Source: an uncultured Erythrobacter sp.
GTDB lineage: Bacteria > Pseudomonadota > Alphaproteobacteria > Sphingomonadales > Sphingomonadaceae
Length of the DNA: 64,000 bases
Direction: 5' to 3'
Assembly: GCA_947488325.1 (NCBI GenBank)
Contig: CANKYZ010000001.1
Location: 682,001-746,000, forward strand
Part shown: piece after piece, positions 47,732 through 56,930 of the stretch
Position numbering within the stretch: the first letter of the stretch is position 1
Layout of the letters: each line of letters opens with the position of its first letter
Program-made: the position numbers and the translations under genes
The notes under the pieces: generated by a model
Seen by the model: only the letters and a program-made list of their open reading frames with translations
What the model was told of the DNA's origin: nothing
The model's database searches: none

Positions 47732-47771
47732 CCTCTGTTGCTGTGTTATAAAGATAATACAGCAACAGAGG
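47732..47771 (+). promoter_or_regulatory. 13-bp inverted repeat over the ybjQ ribosome binding site
   Basis: CCTCTGTTGCTGT (47732-47744) and ACAGCAACAGAGG (47759-47771) are perfect complements around a 14-base AT-rich loop. The 3' arm includes AGAGG of the Shine-Dalgarno AGAGGAG (47767-47773), seven bases from the start codon. In RNA it would occlude the ribosome site; in DNA it could be a dimer operator. Confidence 0.6.
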
Positions 47772-47778
47772 AGAAATT

Positions 47779-48126
47779 ATGACCGAAGCTTGGAAAGATG
47801 CGCGCGGGATTATCGTCACCACCACCCCGACGGTGGAGGGGCATCCGATTCAGGAATATCATGGCATCGTCGTTGGCGAAGTGATCGTTGGTGCAAATCT
47901 GTTCCGTGATTTATTTGCCAATATCCGCGATATTGTGGGCGGCCGTTCAGGTAGCTATGAGCGTATCCTTGCAGATGCGCGCGAACAGGCGATTGCAGAA
48001 TTGCAGGCCGAATGCGCCGCGCGCGGCGGGAACGCGGTGGTTGGAGTGGACCTTGATTACGAAGTGATCGGCGACACTGGCTCCATGTTGATGGTCAGCG
48101 CCAGCGGGACCGCGGTTCGGATATGA
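47779..48126 (+). CDS. YbjQ/UPF0145 family protein
   Basis: The 115-residue product has the family core: [25 protein letters not shown] start, [20 protein letters not shown] and [16 protein letters not shown] near the end. The family forms small pentameric rings and is often labelled heavy-metal-binding, without proof. AGAGGAG stands before the ATG, inside the inverted repeat. Length slightly above the usual 105. Confidence 0.9.
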   Translation: MTEAWKDARGIIVTTTPTVEGHPIQEYHGIVVGEVIVGANLFRDLFANIRDIVGGRSGSYERILADAREQAIAELQAECAARGGNAVVGVDLDYEVIGDTGSMLMVSASGTAVRI

Positions 48127-48210
48127 AAAAGCACTTTGTTGCACTGCTGTTTTTGAGGGTGATAAGAGCCAAGAACAATATAGATTTCGCTGCTGAGTAT
48201 GCCCCCTAGG

Positions 48211-48999
48211 TCATTCCATAGTCGTAGCCAGCGCCGCAATCCCTAGCGCCGTCGCATTATGCGCAGCGTGGAGTAGGATTGCTGCCCATAGACCTATCCT
48301 CACCCGGACATAGCCGAGCAGCGTGCCAAGCACGAATTGCGGCAGGACCAGCGGCAGCAGCATCAGGATTGAGCCTTCGCTGAAATTGGCAATGTGGATG
48401 AGCGCAAAGGCGGTGGCTGAAAGCCAGAACATGCCAGGGAAGAGCGCGGTGAACCAACGCATCGGTGGGCGTTTGCGCAGGAAAATGAGTGCGAGAATTG
48501 CGCACGCGCCGCCTACGATAATGAAAAGCGCTCCGGCAAGGGTCTCTCCTTGACCAAATGCACCGAAAAGCCCGAACCCGATTGCCACAGCACCCACTGA
48601 AAAGACATGGGAGGACCGTCCTGATAACCAGCTGCGAAACATCAATTCTTCCATGACCGGCGCGCCGATCACAACCAATAGGCCAAGGCCAATCGTAAAT
48701 TCCGCATCTGCGATTGCAGTCTTAGGCAGGTCGATTCCCGCCGCGATTGCTGCTCCTGCTAGCATGATCAGCGCCAACATCACCATCATATCAAGCGCAT
48801 AGATGCGGCCAAGGACAATAAAGGGCGATCCGACCTTGGAGGATGAGTCGAGGGTGGGGCGCTTTAAGAACGCGCTCAGCCGTCGCCACTCCTCGCGGAT
48901 TGTGGACGCAGGCAGCACGCTCAGTTGCGGCGGTGGTGCATCGCCGAATACTTGTTCGGCTGCTGCTTCAGATACAGGGCTTGTCGGCATGTCGTTCAT
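48211..48999 (-). CDS. CPBP family intramembrane metalloprotease
   Basis: The 262-residue product has a polar N-terminus (1-55) and about seven helices with CPBP motifs: MEELMFRSWL (EExxxR), FALIHIANF (FxxxH) and LLHAAHNAT. The three blocks supply the expected metal ligands. Substrate unknown. It diverges from yebC and is not closely related to the CPBP protein at 23967-24689 by eye. Confidence 0.83.
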   Translation of the reverse strand: MNDMPTSPVSEAAAEQVFGDAPPPQLSVLPASTIREEWRRLSAFLKRPTLDSSSKVGSPFIVLGRIYALDMMVMLALIMLAGAAIAAGIDLPKTAIADAEFTIGLGLLVVIGAPVMEELMFRSWLSGRSSHVFSVGAVAIGFGLFGAFGQGETLAGALFIIVGGACAILALIFLRKRPPMRWFTALFPGMFWLSATAFALIHIANFSEGSILMLLPLVLPQFVLGTLLGYVRVRIGLWAAILLHAAHNATALGIAALATTME

Positions 49000-49054
49000 C
49001 GGTCTAATGCGATGGCTCTTATTTCCCGCTTAAGAAACACAAAAAAGAGTTCCC

Positions 49055-49801
49055 ATGGCAGGCCATTCCAAATTCAAGAACATTATGCACCGTAAAGGTG
49101 CGCAGGATAAGAAACGCTCTAACCTGTTTTCCAAACTGAGCCGTGAAATTACCGTTGCGGCAAAAATGGGCACACCTGACCCGGATATGAACCCGCGTCT
49201 GCGGCTGGCGGTCAACACCGCCAAGGGCCAGTCCATGCCCAAAGACAACATCCAGCGCGCCATTGATAAGGCGAGCGCGGGGGATGACGAGAATTACGAA
49301 GAGGTTCGCTACGAAGGCTACGGCCCCGGCGGCAGCGCAATTATCGTCGAAACTTTGACCGATAATCGCAACCGCACGGCCACCGCTGTGCGCACCGCTT
49401 TCAGCAAGCATGGCGGCAATCTGGGCACCGAGGGTTCGGTTCAGCACGGTTTTGAACGGCTTGGCCTGATCGAATATCCCCCCAGTGCCGGTGACGAGGA
49501 CACTGTCCTAGAAGCGGCGATGGAAGCGGGCGCGGACGATATCGAAAGCAGCGAAGATGGCCACACTATCTGGACTGCTTCTGATGATCTGCATCAGGTT
49601 GCCAGCGACCTTGAAAAAGCGCTCGGCGAAGCATCCAATGTGAAGCTTGCCTGGAAACCAAACATTACCGTTGAGATGGACCAGAAAGGCGCAAGCACAT
49701 TGCTGAAGCTGATCGACGTGCTCGACGATGATGACGATGTGCAAACCGTCTGGGGCAATTACGAGATCAGCGACGAAGTGATGGACCAGCTCGACACGTG
49801 A
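49055..49801 (+). CDS. yebC: YebC/PmpR family transcriptional regulator
   Basis: The 248-residue product begins [20 protein letters not shown], and carries [20 protein letters not shown] and [14 protein letters not shown], all highly conserved. Family members act as transcription regulators or as translation factors easing polyproline stalls. ruvC starts 22 bases after it, the usual neighbour, so they are co-transcribed. Confidence 0.97.
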   Translation: MAGHSKFKNIMHRKGAQDKKRSNLFSKLSREITVAAKMGTPDPDMNPRLRLAVNTAKGQSMPKDNIQRAIDKASAGDDENYEEVRYEGYGPGGSAIIVETLTDNRNRTATAVRTAFSKHGGNLGTEGSVQHGFERLGLIEYPPSAGDEDTVLEAAMEAGADDIESSEDGHTIWTASDDLHQVASDLEKALGEASNVKLAWKPNITVEMDQKGASTLLKLIDVLDDDDDVQTVWGNYEISDEVMDQLDT

Positions 49802-49823
49802 GCTGGTTCGCGCGGGATTTGAC

Positions 49824-50300
49824 ATGAGTGTTATCATCCTCGGTCTAGACCCGTCGCTTACCTGCACCGGTTGGGGCGTGATCCGCGTTGAGGGATCGCG
49901 GTTACAGCATCTTGTCAATGGACAGTTGTCCACCAGTCCCAAGACGCCGATGGCGCAGCGTCTGGCCGAATTGCATGCCGGGATTGCCACTGTGATCGCA
50001 GAGCACAAGCCGGATCGTGCGGCTTGCGAAGAGGTCTTCGTCAATGACAATCCGAAATCGACGTTGAAACTGGCTCAGGCGCGCGGGGCAGTGCTGACGG
50101 CGTGTGGCGGGGCCGGATTATCTGTGAATGAACATGCTGCCCGCTTGGTCAAAAAGGCAATTGTAGGCACGGGTGCAGCGGACAAGAAACAGGTTGCGGC
50201 CATGGTGAAAGTGCTGCTGCCCGGCACGGCAATTGCCGGGGCGGATGCCGCCGACGCATTGGCTGTCGCGATTGCCGATGCGCATCTGGTGCGCCGCTAA
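49824..50300 (+). CDS. ruvC: Holliday junction resolvase RuvC
   Basis: RuvC cuts Holliday junctions with RuvAB. The 158-residue product has the catalytic acidic residues in ILGLDPSLTCTGWG (Asp9), the EEVFVNDNPKSTLKLAQARG block and the C-terminal GADAADALAVAIADAH. ruvA and ruvB are not in the window's following genes, where an unrelated convergent gene starts three bases on. Confidence 0.97.
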   Translation: MSVIILGLDPSLTCTGWGVIRVEGSRLQHLVNGQLSTSPKTPMAQRLAELHAGIATVIAEHKPDRAACEEVFVNDNPKSTLKLAQARGAVLTACGGAGLSVNEHAARLVKKAIVGTGAADKKQVAAMVKVLLPGTAIAGADAADALAVAIADAHLVRR

Positions 50301-50303
50301 GAC

Positions 50304-50723
50304 TTATTCAAACGCTTCGGTGTCATCCTCGTCAAACCCGACCCCACTTCGCAGTGCCCAAGCACCGCGAACGCCTTGGATCAGTACGATCAGCAATATG
50401 ACGTTGACGACAAGGCCAACCCCGATGGCGAGGCTTATCAATTTTCCGATCAAATCGAGGGTCATCAAGACAGCCACCGCAATGCCCCAAAAGGCACCTT
50501 TGCCGGACCGCAGGCGAAAGCCGGCGAGGATCGCGACCAAAACTTGAACGCCTGTTGCAGCAAGGATGGCTAGGCCTTCAGGTGTGTCATATCCGACGAA
50601 GCTGCCAAAGAACGCAATGCCCAGCACAGAAAACCCGCCATAGATAAAGCAGGCGAGCCCGCCATTGTCGGCGGCGCTTTCGGCGCCCATGCGCGTGGTT
50701 AGGTCTGCGTTCCAGAATGCCAT
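50304..50723 (-). CDS. Hypothetical membrane protein
   Basis: The 139-residue product starts MAFWNADLTTRMGAESAAD and has four hydrophobic helices (FIYGGFSVLGIAFFGS, GLAILAATGVQVLVAILAG, GIAVAVLMTLDLIGKL, VVNVILLIVLIQGVRGAW). AAGGGGA precedes the ATG at 50723. No family is known to me; it looks like a small integral membrane protein. Confidence 0.75.
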   Translation of the reverse strand: MAFWNADLTTRMGAESAADNGGLACFIYGGFSVLGIAFFGSFVGYDTPEGLAILAATGVQVLVAILAGFRLRSGKGAFWGIAVAVLMTLDLIGKLISLAIGVGLVVNVILLIVLIQGVRGAWALRSGVGFDEDDTEAFE

Positions 50724-50809
50724 TGAATCCCCTTTAATTGTGCGCGAGAGAGTGACAGGCAGTAATGAAGCGATCAAGCTAATTTGCGCGGAATAAAATG
50801 AGGATATTC

Positions 50810-51172
50810 ATGGCTATCGATGTTTACGGTATTCCCAATTGCGACACAGTCAAAAAGGCGCGAAAATGGCTTGATGCGAATGGGCTGGAATACACTTTTC
50901 ACGACTATAAAAAGGAAGGCGCAGATAGCGCCAAGCTTGAAACGTGGATCGCTGATCAGGGCCTTGATGTGGTGTTGAACAAGCGCGGAACCACCTATCG
51001 TAAGCTTTCGGATCCAGAGAAGGCTGATGCGGCTGACAATCACAAAGCGGCCGCGCTGCTGGTTCAGCACACTTCAATGATTAAACGGCCAGTGGCCGAA
51101 TATGACGCTGCAAATGGTAGCGGAATTCTTGTCGGTTTTAAGGAAGACACATGGTCCGCAGCGCTCTCGTAA
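50810..51172 (+). CDS. ArsC/Spx-family protein (YffB type)
   Basis: The 120-residue product is thioredoxin-like: VYGIPNCDTVKKARKWLD holds the single redox Cys, followed by YTFHDYKKEG and SMIKRPVAEYD with the Arg-Pro signature. YffB-type proteins bind glutathione and are often misnamed arsenate reductase; no ars operon is near. GAGGATA stands before the ATG at 50810. Its 3' end overlaps the glycerophosphodiesterase start by 22 bases. Confidence 0.9.
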   Translation: MAIDVYGIPNCDTVKKARKWLDANGLEYTFHDYKKEGADSAKLETWIADQGLDVVLNKRGTTYRKLSDPEKADAADNHKAAALLVQHTSMIKRPVAEYDAANGSGILVGFKEDTWSAALS

Positions 51173-52221
51173 TTCTCGCACTCGGCGCTATGTCGCTGGT
51201 TGCCCCGGCTGCGGCCAATGGTCATTTGGAAAGGATCGTAATGTCTGACCGCCCTCTCATTATCGCGCATCGCGGCGCATCGGGTGAGCGGCCCGAACAC
51301 ACATTGGCCGCCTATGAATTGGCGATCGATCTGGGGGCAGATTTCATTGAGCCTGACCTTGTAGTGACCAAGGATTTGGAACTGGTCGCGCGGCATGAAA
51401 ATGAGCTGTCTGACACGACGGACGTTGCCAATCACGAAGAATTTGAAACGCGCCACCGGACTAAGAATATCGAAGGTCAACAGGTCGCTGGCTGGTTTGC
51501 GGAGGACTTTACATTGGCGGAGCTGCGCACATTGAGGGCCCGCGAACGGGTGGGCAATATCCGTCCTGACAGCGAGGCCTATAATGGGCTGTACCAGATT
51601 CCAACCTTTGAAGAGATCGTGCAATTGGTTCGCGCCAAAGAGGCCGAGACGGGCCGTACCATCGGTCTGTATCCAGAGCTTAAGCACCCCACGCTTATCC
51701 TAGAGCAAGAGGGCATCGACATGGTCGATTTGCTGGTGCGCGAATTGCGCCAGTTTGAACTCGACGGTGCCGATGCCAATGTCTTTGTGCAGATTTTTGA
51801 GGTGAGCCCCCTCCAACGCCTAAACCAGCGGGTCGACACGCCACTGGTGCTTCTCATTCATCCGCAGGGCGGTCCGTATGACGAACCAGATTTGCGCTGG
51901 GCTGAGATGATGTCGCCCACTGGGTTGGCGGAAATCGCGGAATATGCCGATGGGATCGGGCCGGGGTTGAGTTATCTCTTGGACTTGGAGACGCTGGAGC
52001 CAACTGGGTTGGTGGCTGAGGCGCATGCGGCAGGATTGACAGTCCATTCATGGACTTTGCGCAAGGAAAATGGCTTCCTCCCGGCGTCGCTTCAGGGCGC
52101 TGGCGGACCGTCCGATGATGGCCAATATGAGAGGCTTTGGACAGCAGCAATTGCTACTGGCGCGGACGGGTTCTTTACTGACAATACGCGTGAATTTTTG
52201 GAGCTCATCTCTGACAAGTAA
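51151..52221 (+). CDS. glpQ: Glycerophosphodiester phosphodiesterase, periplasmic
   Basis: GlpQ-type enzymes hydrolyse deacylated phospholipids to glycerol-3-phosphate and alcohol. The 356-residue product has a signal peptide (to about AAANG, 23) and the signatures IIAHRGASGERPEHTLAAY, GADFIEPDLVVTKD and VARHENELSDTTDV, with the His pair and acidic calcium ligands. It is translated in overlap with the arsC-like gene. A downstream GDP-typical block GADGFFTDN closes it. Confidence 0.92.
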   Translation: MVRSALVILALGAMSLVAPAAANGHLERIVMSDRPLIIAHRGASGERPEHTLAAYELAIDLGADFIEPDLVVTKDLELVARHENELSDTTDVANHEEFETRHRTKNIEGQQVAGWFAEDFTLAELRTLRARERVGNIRPDSEAYNGLYQIPTFEEIVQLVRAKEAETGRTIGLYPELKHPTLILEQEGIDMVDLLVRELRQFELDGADANVFVQIFEVSPLQRLNQRVDTPLVLLIHPQGGPYDEPDLRWAEMMSPTGLAEIAEYADGIGPGLSYLLDLETLEPTGLVAEAHAAGLTVHSWTLRKENGFLPASLQGAGGPSDDGQYERLWTAAIATGADGFFTDNTREFLELISDK

Positions 52222-52255
52222 GGAATTTTTTGGATTTTGGCCCTAACCAAGGGCC

Positions 52256-52660
52256 ATGTCAGGGCTCAGCATAGAGTGGAGAATAGGTTGGGCGACAATG
52301 TGCTGCTTGTTTGCTTTTTGTATGTTCTCTTACAATCAAGCACTCGATCGCGAATGGCTGGAAAGAGATATTGCGCGAATAGCGCAGCGAATTGAGAATG
52401 CTCCTGAAAGCGAGAAGCAGAACCGGCTTGGACGGTTTGGTGCAACAGCAGATGGCAGCACCCTGATCATTGCGTTTGACGGGGTACCTTCAGGAAACGG
52501 CTTGCACGACCCTGAAAGCTATAGGTTCGCCGGATATGCGTTCGCTTGTGATGGTGGACGTTTTCAGCAGCTTCTTAGAGACGGTGCAAAGATAAGATTC
52601 GAGGTCAGCACCAACACGGGCAAAAAGCTGGAGCCGCTCGAAGTTACTGAATGCCCTTAA
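52256..52660 (+). CDS. Hypothetical protein with N-terminal membrane anchor
   Basis: The 134-residue product has one hydrophobic segment at about 8-26 (IGWATMCCLFAFCMFSYNQ) and then a polar, probably periplasmic domain, with FDGVPSGNGLHDPESYRFAG and Cys residues near 98 and 133. No family recognised. A 7-bp hairpin (TGGCCCT/AGGGCCA, 52238-52256) ends on the proposed ATG and no Shine-Dalgarno is visible, so the start may be the ATG at 52298. Its end overlaps ubiG by four bases (convergent). Confidence 0.6.
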   Translation: MSGLSIEWRIGWATMCCLFAFCMFSYNQALDREWLERDIARIAQRIENAPESEKQNRLGRFGATADGSTLIIAFDGVPSGNGLHDPESYRFAGYAFACDGGRFQQLLRDGAKIRFEVSTNTGKKLEPLEVTECP

Positions 52661-53394
52661 ACCTTTTTCGCGCTCAATATATAATTAAGCGCCTCATTGT
52701 CTGACAAATGCAGCCCCTTGCTTAGACTGTAAGCGATCCCGCGCCGCTCGATCACTTCAAGCCCAATATCAGCCAGCAGCGCTTCCAACTCTTCCGGCGT
52801 CACAAAATCTGACCAATGGTGCGTGCCCTTTGGCACATATCCCACGGCCTCTGCTGCGCCCACCAGTAATAGGCGCGATGCGGCCGTGCGGTTGGGCGTG
52901 GACATGACCAGCAATCCGTCTGGGGCAAGCCGTGCGGCGACATCGGTTAAGAATGTGGTTTTGTCAGCAACATGCTCGATCACTTCTAGGCAGGTGACGA
53001 GGTTGAATGTGCCAATATCCAACTTCGCAACCTCGCCCGCCATATAGCGCACTTCAAGACCGCTGGCCTTGGAATGGGCCGCGGCTGCGGAGACATTCTC
53101 TGCCGCGGCATCGACCCCGGTGATCTGCGCCCCCAGCCGCGCCAATGGTTCGCAAACCAGCCCAGCTCCGCACCCGATATCAAGCGCCGTTTTGCCCAAG
53201 AGCGGGCGGATCGACCGGCTATCGCTGCCGAAATGTGCGTCCACTTGCGATCGGATAAACTCCAGCCGCACCGGGTTTACCTGATGCAGGCTCGCCATCT
53301 TGCCTGTCGGATTCCACCAATCCTTTGCCAGATCGGCGAAGAACTCGGCTTCTTCAGGGCGAATGGTTACATTTGATACGTTTGCGTTTCCCAT
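52657..53394 (-). CDS. ubiG: Ubiquinone biosynthesis O-methyltransferase
   Basis: UbiG does both O-methylations in ubiquinone synthesis. The 245-residue product has AEFFADLAKDWWNPTGKMAS-type start, PLLGKTALDIGCGAGLV (SAM motif I) and the family blocks TCLEVIEHVAD, STPNRTAASR and GTHHWSDFV. AAGGAC precedes the ATG. It diverges from lysC with a 50-base gap, a pairing often seen in alphaproteobacteria. Confidence 0.97.
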   Translation of the reverse strand: MGNANVSNVTIRPEEAEFFADLAKDWWNPTGKMASLHQVNPVRLEFIRSQVDAHFGSDSRSIRPLLGKTALDIGCGAGLVCEPLARLGAQITGVDAAAENVSAAAAHSKASGLEVRYMAGEVAKLDIGTFNLVTCLEVIEHVADKTTFLTDVAARLAPDGLLVMSTPNRTAASRLLLVGAAEAVGYVPKGTHHWSDFVTPEELEALLADIGLEVIERRGIAYSLSKGLHLSDNEALNYILSAKKV

Positions 53395-53446
53395 GATGCG
53401 TCCTTAACAGCGCTCGCTGAACCTCACCAGCAGGAGTGTGGGCAGC

Positions 53447-54730
53447 GTGGCCACAGAAAAGCAACGAATAGTGATGAAATTCGGCGGCACATCGATGGCC
53501 GGGACGGAGCGTATCCGCCGCGTCGCCAATATCGTGCGCGCGCAAGCATCAGGCGGAAACGAAGTCGCCGTGGTTGTAAGCGCGATGGCGGGCGAAACTG
53601 ACCGGCTGATAAATTTCTGCCGCGAAGCAAACGCTCTGCATGATCCAGCCGAATATGATGTAGTGGTCGCCAGCGGGGAACAGGTCACAAGCGGCCTCCT
53701 TGCGCTCACATTGCAATCTTTTGGCTGTAAAGCCCGCAGCTGGCTTGGTTGGCAACTGCCGGTCAAAACGATTGAGGCTCACTCCAAAGCACGGGTCAGC
53801 ACAATCGATGCGCCCGGAATGGTTGCCAGTATGGAAAGCGGCGAGATTGCGATTGTACCCGGATTCCAAGGTGTATCTGATGAAGGTCGCATCACAACAT
53901 TGGGGCGGGGTGGATCGGACACGTCTGCGGTCGCAGTCGCGGCGGCGGTAAAAGCGGATCGCTGCGACATCTACACAGATGTTGATGGGGTCTACACAAC
54001 TGACCCGCGCATCGTCGCCAAGGCGCGGAAGCTCAAAGCGGTCACGTACGAAGAAATGTTGGAACTCGCATCCGTCGGGGCAAAGGTGCTCCAGACGCGA
54101 TCCGTCGGTCTCGCGATGAAGGAAGGGGTGCGCATCCAAGTGCTCTCCAGCTTTGTCGGAGACGATGCGGTGTCCGCCGACGAATTGCCCGGAACGTTGA
54201 TCGTTTCGGATGAAGAAATGGATGAATTGGTGGAGAAGGGTCTGATGGAACGCCAGCTAGTAACGGGCATCGCGCACGACAAGAATGAGGCAAAGATCAT
54301 CCTCACCCGCGTACCTGACAAGCCGGGTGCAGTGGCTGATATTTTTACCCCGCTCGCCGAAGCCAGCATCAACGTCGATATGATCATTCAGAATGTGGGC
54401 CGCGACAAGGGTGAGACCGACGTGACTTTCACTGTGCCTCAGGCGGATTTGGCGCGGGCACAGGCGATGCTGGATGATCGGGCCGAAGAGATTGGCTATA
54501 ACCGTGTCATTACAGACAGTCACATCGCCAAAATCAGCGTCGTCGGGGTTGGGATGAAGAGTCATGCGGGTGTGGCGAGCACGATGTTTCGCGCCTTGTC
54601 AGATCGCGGAATCAACATTCAGGCAATTTCCACCTCTGAGATCAAGGTTAGTGTGCTGATTGACGAAGATGAGACCGAACTGGCGGTGCGCGTTTTGCAT
54701 ACGGCCTATGGTCTTGATGCGAATGACTAA
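53447..54730 (+). CDS. lysC: Aspartate kinase
   Basis: Aspartokinase starts the lysine, threonine and methionine pathway. The 427-residue product begins near MKFGGTSMAG, has the kinase blocks TLGRGGSDTSAVAVAAAVKAD-type region and YTDVDGVYTTDPRI, and two C-terminal ACT domains (KPGAVADIF, VGVGMKSHAGVA) for feedback. AGGAG (53432-53436) stands ten bases from the GTG at 53447; a GTG at 53438 is too close to it, so 53447 is chosen. Confidence 0.95.
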   Translation: MATEKQRIVMKFGGTSMAGTERIRRVANIVRAQASGGNEVAVVVSAMAGETDRLINFCREANALHDPAEYDVVVASGEQVTSGLLALTLQSFGCKARSWLGWQLPVKTIEAHSKARVSTIDAPGMVASMESGEIAIVPGFQGVSDEGRITTLGRGGSDTSAVAVAAAVKADRCDIYTDVDGVYTTDPRIVAKARKLKAVTYEEMLELASVGAKVLQTRSVGLAMKEGVRIQVLSSFVGDDAVSADELPGTLIVSDEEMDELVEKGLMERQLVTGIAHDKNEAKIILTRVPDKPGAVADIFTPLAEASINVDMIIQNVGRDKGETDVTFTVPQADLARAQAMLDDRAEEIGYNRVITDSHIAKISVVGVGMKSHAGVASTMFRALSDRGINIQAISTSEIKVSVLIDEDETELAVRVLHTAYGLDAND

Positions 54731-54849
54731 ACCCCACTTTTGGCGGGTCACACCGCCTGCGAAACATCTCATCGCGTTATGGGCACCGCGCTAACTCCTT
54801 CTTAACCCTTATCGCCAAATTGTGACCTGCAAATGCAGGAGTTTCACTA

Positions 54850-55575
54850 ATGGCGTTAAGAGCCCATCTCGCATCGCATCTTAATTCACCGGCCGCATCG
54901 GACCCGGATCAACCCGGAGACATTCAGGTCGAAGGCCGCCGCCGACCGCGCCGTACCTTGCGGCTGGAAACCAGCGGTTCGCTGCCCAGCGGGCTTGAGG
55001 CGAATGTCACAATCCACAATCTGTCAGCAGCGGGTCTGCTCCTCGAAACGGACATGCCGCTTGGCGTGGGCGAAGTGCTCGCCATTGATCTACCGAATGC
55101 CGGGCCAGTGGGCGCGGAAATCGTTTGGGAGAGCGGGCATTTGTTCGGATGTGCGTTCCAGCAAGCTTTAGGTGAGGCCGCGCTTGCGGCGGTTCAATTG
55201 CGCGGGAATGCGCCGCGTTCTGAAAGTTTGTCGGGCGCGGCCACTAGACTGCCGGTTTCGCTCGGCCAGACTGCTGACGATTCGCTGGGATATCGATTCA
55301 ACAAACTTCGCCGCGAACGCGGTATGACGCTGGCGCAGGTCGCCTCCGCCTTGGAGGTTAGCAAACCAACCGTATGGGCTTGGGAAAAAGGCAAAGCTCG
55401 CCCGCTGCCTGAACGGATTGCCGGAATTGCTCAAGTATTGGGCGTGGACGAAGCTGAATTGACCGATGGCAGTTCTCTCGGTGAAGGTGCCGCCTTGGTC
55501 GAAGATTGCCGTCAGCGCATTGCGGCGGCCTATGGCACTCACGCCAAAAACGTCCGAATCATGATCGAAGTATGA
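54850..55575 (+). CDS. PilZ domain fused to an XRE helix-turn-helix
   Basis: The 241-residue product has a PilZ domain at about 28-115 with the c-di-GMP signature intact: RRRPRR (30-35) and NLSAAG (57-62, NxSxxG). An XRE helix-turn-helix follows at about 149-205 (FNKLRRERGMTLAQVASALE, VSKPTVWAWEKGKARPLPE). The layout suggests a transcription factor whose binding responds to c-di-GMP. No membrane part. AGGAG stands eight bases before the ATG. A degenerate GGDEF gene follows after a 237-base AT-rich gap. Confidence 0.85.
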   Translation: MALRAHLASHLNSPAASDPDQPGDIQVEGRRRPRRTLRLETSGSLPSGLEANVTIHNLSAAGLLLETDMPLGVGEVLAIDLPNAGPVGAEIVWESGHLFGCAFQQALGEAALAAVQLRGNAPRSESLSGAATRLPVSLGQTADDSLGYRFNKLRRERGMTLAQVASALEVSKPTVWAWEKGKARPLPERIAGIAQVLGVDEAELTDGSSLGEGAALVEDCRQRIAAAYGTHAKNVRIMIEV

Positions 55576-55812
55576 TACGATTCGATAAGAAAGTTTACAA
55601 ATATTGCAGAAATAAAATCTCGGAACATGGTAAATGAATTACAGAGTTGATTCGTTTTTTAGTCATGTAAACACACTAAACTAACAGCAGTAACGATAAA
55701 ATAGGAGTTTTTGGACTCTAATTATTTAATTTATCGAGATTGTTAGTTAAATGTGTATCGGACCAGAAAATGACTTGACGAAGTGGTCGTCATAAAGCCG
55801 GGGGCAATCGGC
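55576..55812. other. AT-rich intergenic gap between PilZ-XRE and GGDEF genes
   Basis: This 237-base stretch is far richer in A and T than its neighbours, especially 55576-55760. It holds GTTTAC (about 55608) and GTAAAC (about 55666) as inverted words, TTAGT/ACTAA arms around 55658-55682, and a small stem GAGT/ACTC. I see no gene in it. It may carry the promoter of the GGDEF gene and operator sites. Confidence 0.5.
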
Positions 55813-56853
55813 ATGGAAATGTGTTTTAGTGTTGAAGAAGGCCGTGTGCTGCACGGCCTGATAGGGGATGCGTCGGGCGATATTGTCGTTCGGCTGGATG
55901 CGTTGGGCTTCGTGGTCCATGCGTCCGAAAATGTGACTGAGCTGGGCGTTGATCTGTCTTCGATGCTGCTCATGCCGCACATCGCCGATTTCGCGGAACG
56001 AGATCATACTCGCGAAGTCTCGTTCCATGTCGAACAGGTCTTTACCGGGAAGGCGCAGAGCGGTTGGATCGAGTTTCCGGTGCGTGCTTGTCAGGGCCAT
56101 GATAATAAAGATTTCGGCCTCAATGAAAACCAGTGCGAACTGCGCGAATGCCAGCGCTGGTACGCTTTAAGTCTCAGGTTGGTTGAGCCCGAAAGCGGTG
56201 CTGCGCAAGGCGCATTGGGCCTGCTGCGATCGCTCCAGCAGAAACGCGCCCTGCAAGGGGAAATCGACACGTGTGCTTTGATTGATCCGCTCACAGGATT
56301 AGCCAATCGCAACGCTTTCCTCGCGCATTTACGGCGCAATGTCACCGAACGCCGTGATGCAACCATGGCGCTGTTCGCGGTGGACGGTTTGCGCGCAATT
56401 TTCATGCAATATGGCCAGCAAACCGCCGATGAAATCCAATGGGGTTTTGCCAAATATCTTGAAACGATGACGTTACCCGGCCACGATTTGGCGCAACTTG
56501 ATGGAGAGCGCTTTGGCGTCCTGCTGCCGGACATGGATATGAAGCAAGCCCGACTTTGGGCAACGGATGTTTTGCAGACCTTTGCCAGCCTGACTGTCGT
56601 GGCGTCAAAACGTTCGCCTGAATTGACCGCGAGCGCAGGCTTATCTCCTGTTGAGAGAACCGCAGATTGGACAATGCGTCAGGCTGAGTTAGGTCTGGTC
56701 ATGGCGCGAGCAGGCGGTGGAATGCAGATCGGCGTGTGCGACCAGCCTGCAAGAGCAATGTCGAGTGGCGCAGCATTGGAACTCGCATTGGAAAAGACAG
56801 CGGCACAGGCAGTGGCAGAGGCAATGGAGAGGGCCAAACGCCGCCTGGCTTGA
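55813..56853 (+). CDS. PAS-like protein with degenerate GGDEF domain
   Basis: The 346-residue product has a PAS-like N-terminus (about 15-125: IVVRLDALGFVVHASENVTE) and a GGDEF domain from about 155. The entry DPLTGLANRNAF and metal Asp191 are kept, but the GG(D/E)EF site reads DGERF (230-234): the first Gly and the catalytic Glu are lost. Diguanylate cyclase activity is therefore unlikely; it may bind nucleotide or act as a scaffold. The ATG at 55813 is preferred over a GTG at 55783. It follows the PilZ-XRE gene and precedes purT by 77 bases. Confidence 0.82.
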   Translation: MEMCFSVEEGRVLHGLIGDASGDIVVRLDALGFVVHASENVTELGVDLSSMLLMPHIADFAERDHTREVSFHVEQVFTGKAQSGWIEFPVRACQGHDNKDFGLNENQCELRECQRWYALSLRLVEPESGAAQGALGLLRSLQQKRALQGEIDTCALIDPLTGLANRNAFLAHLRRNVTERRDATMALFAVDGLRAIFMQYGQQTADEIQWGFAKYLETMTLPGHDLAQLDGERFGVLLPDMDMKQARLWATDVLQTFASLTVVASKRSPELTASAGLSPVERTADWTMRQAELGLVMARAGGGMQIGVCDQPARAMSSGAALELALEKTAAQAVAEAMERAKRRLA

Positions 56854-56930
56854 TCGGTTCCAAGCCTGATCGGTTTTATCATAGTCAGCCAACACTTGGC
56901 GCAGCGTCTGCCAGCCGCTACTCACACTCT

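Noticed and set aside
50810..51172. Arsenate reductase as part of an arsenic operon
   Set aside because: It is the YffB/Spx subtype with no arsB, arsR or acr3 neighbour.
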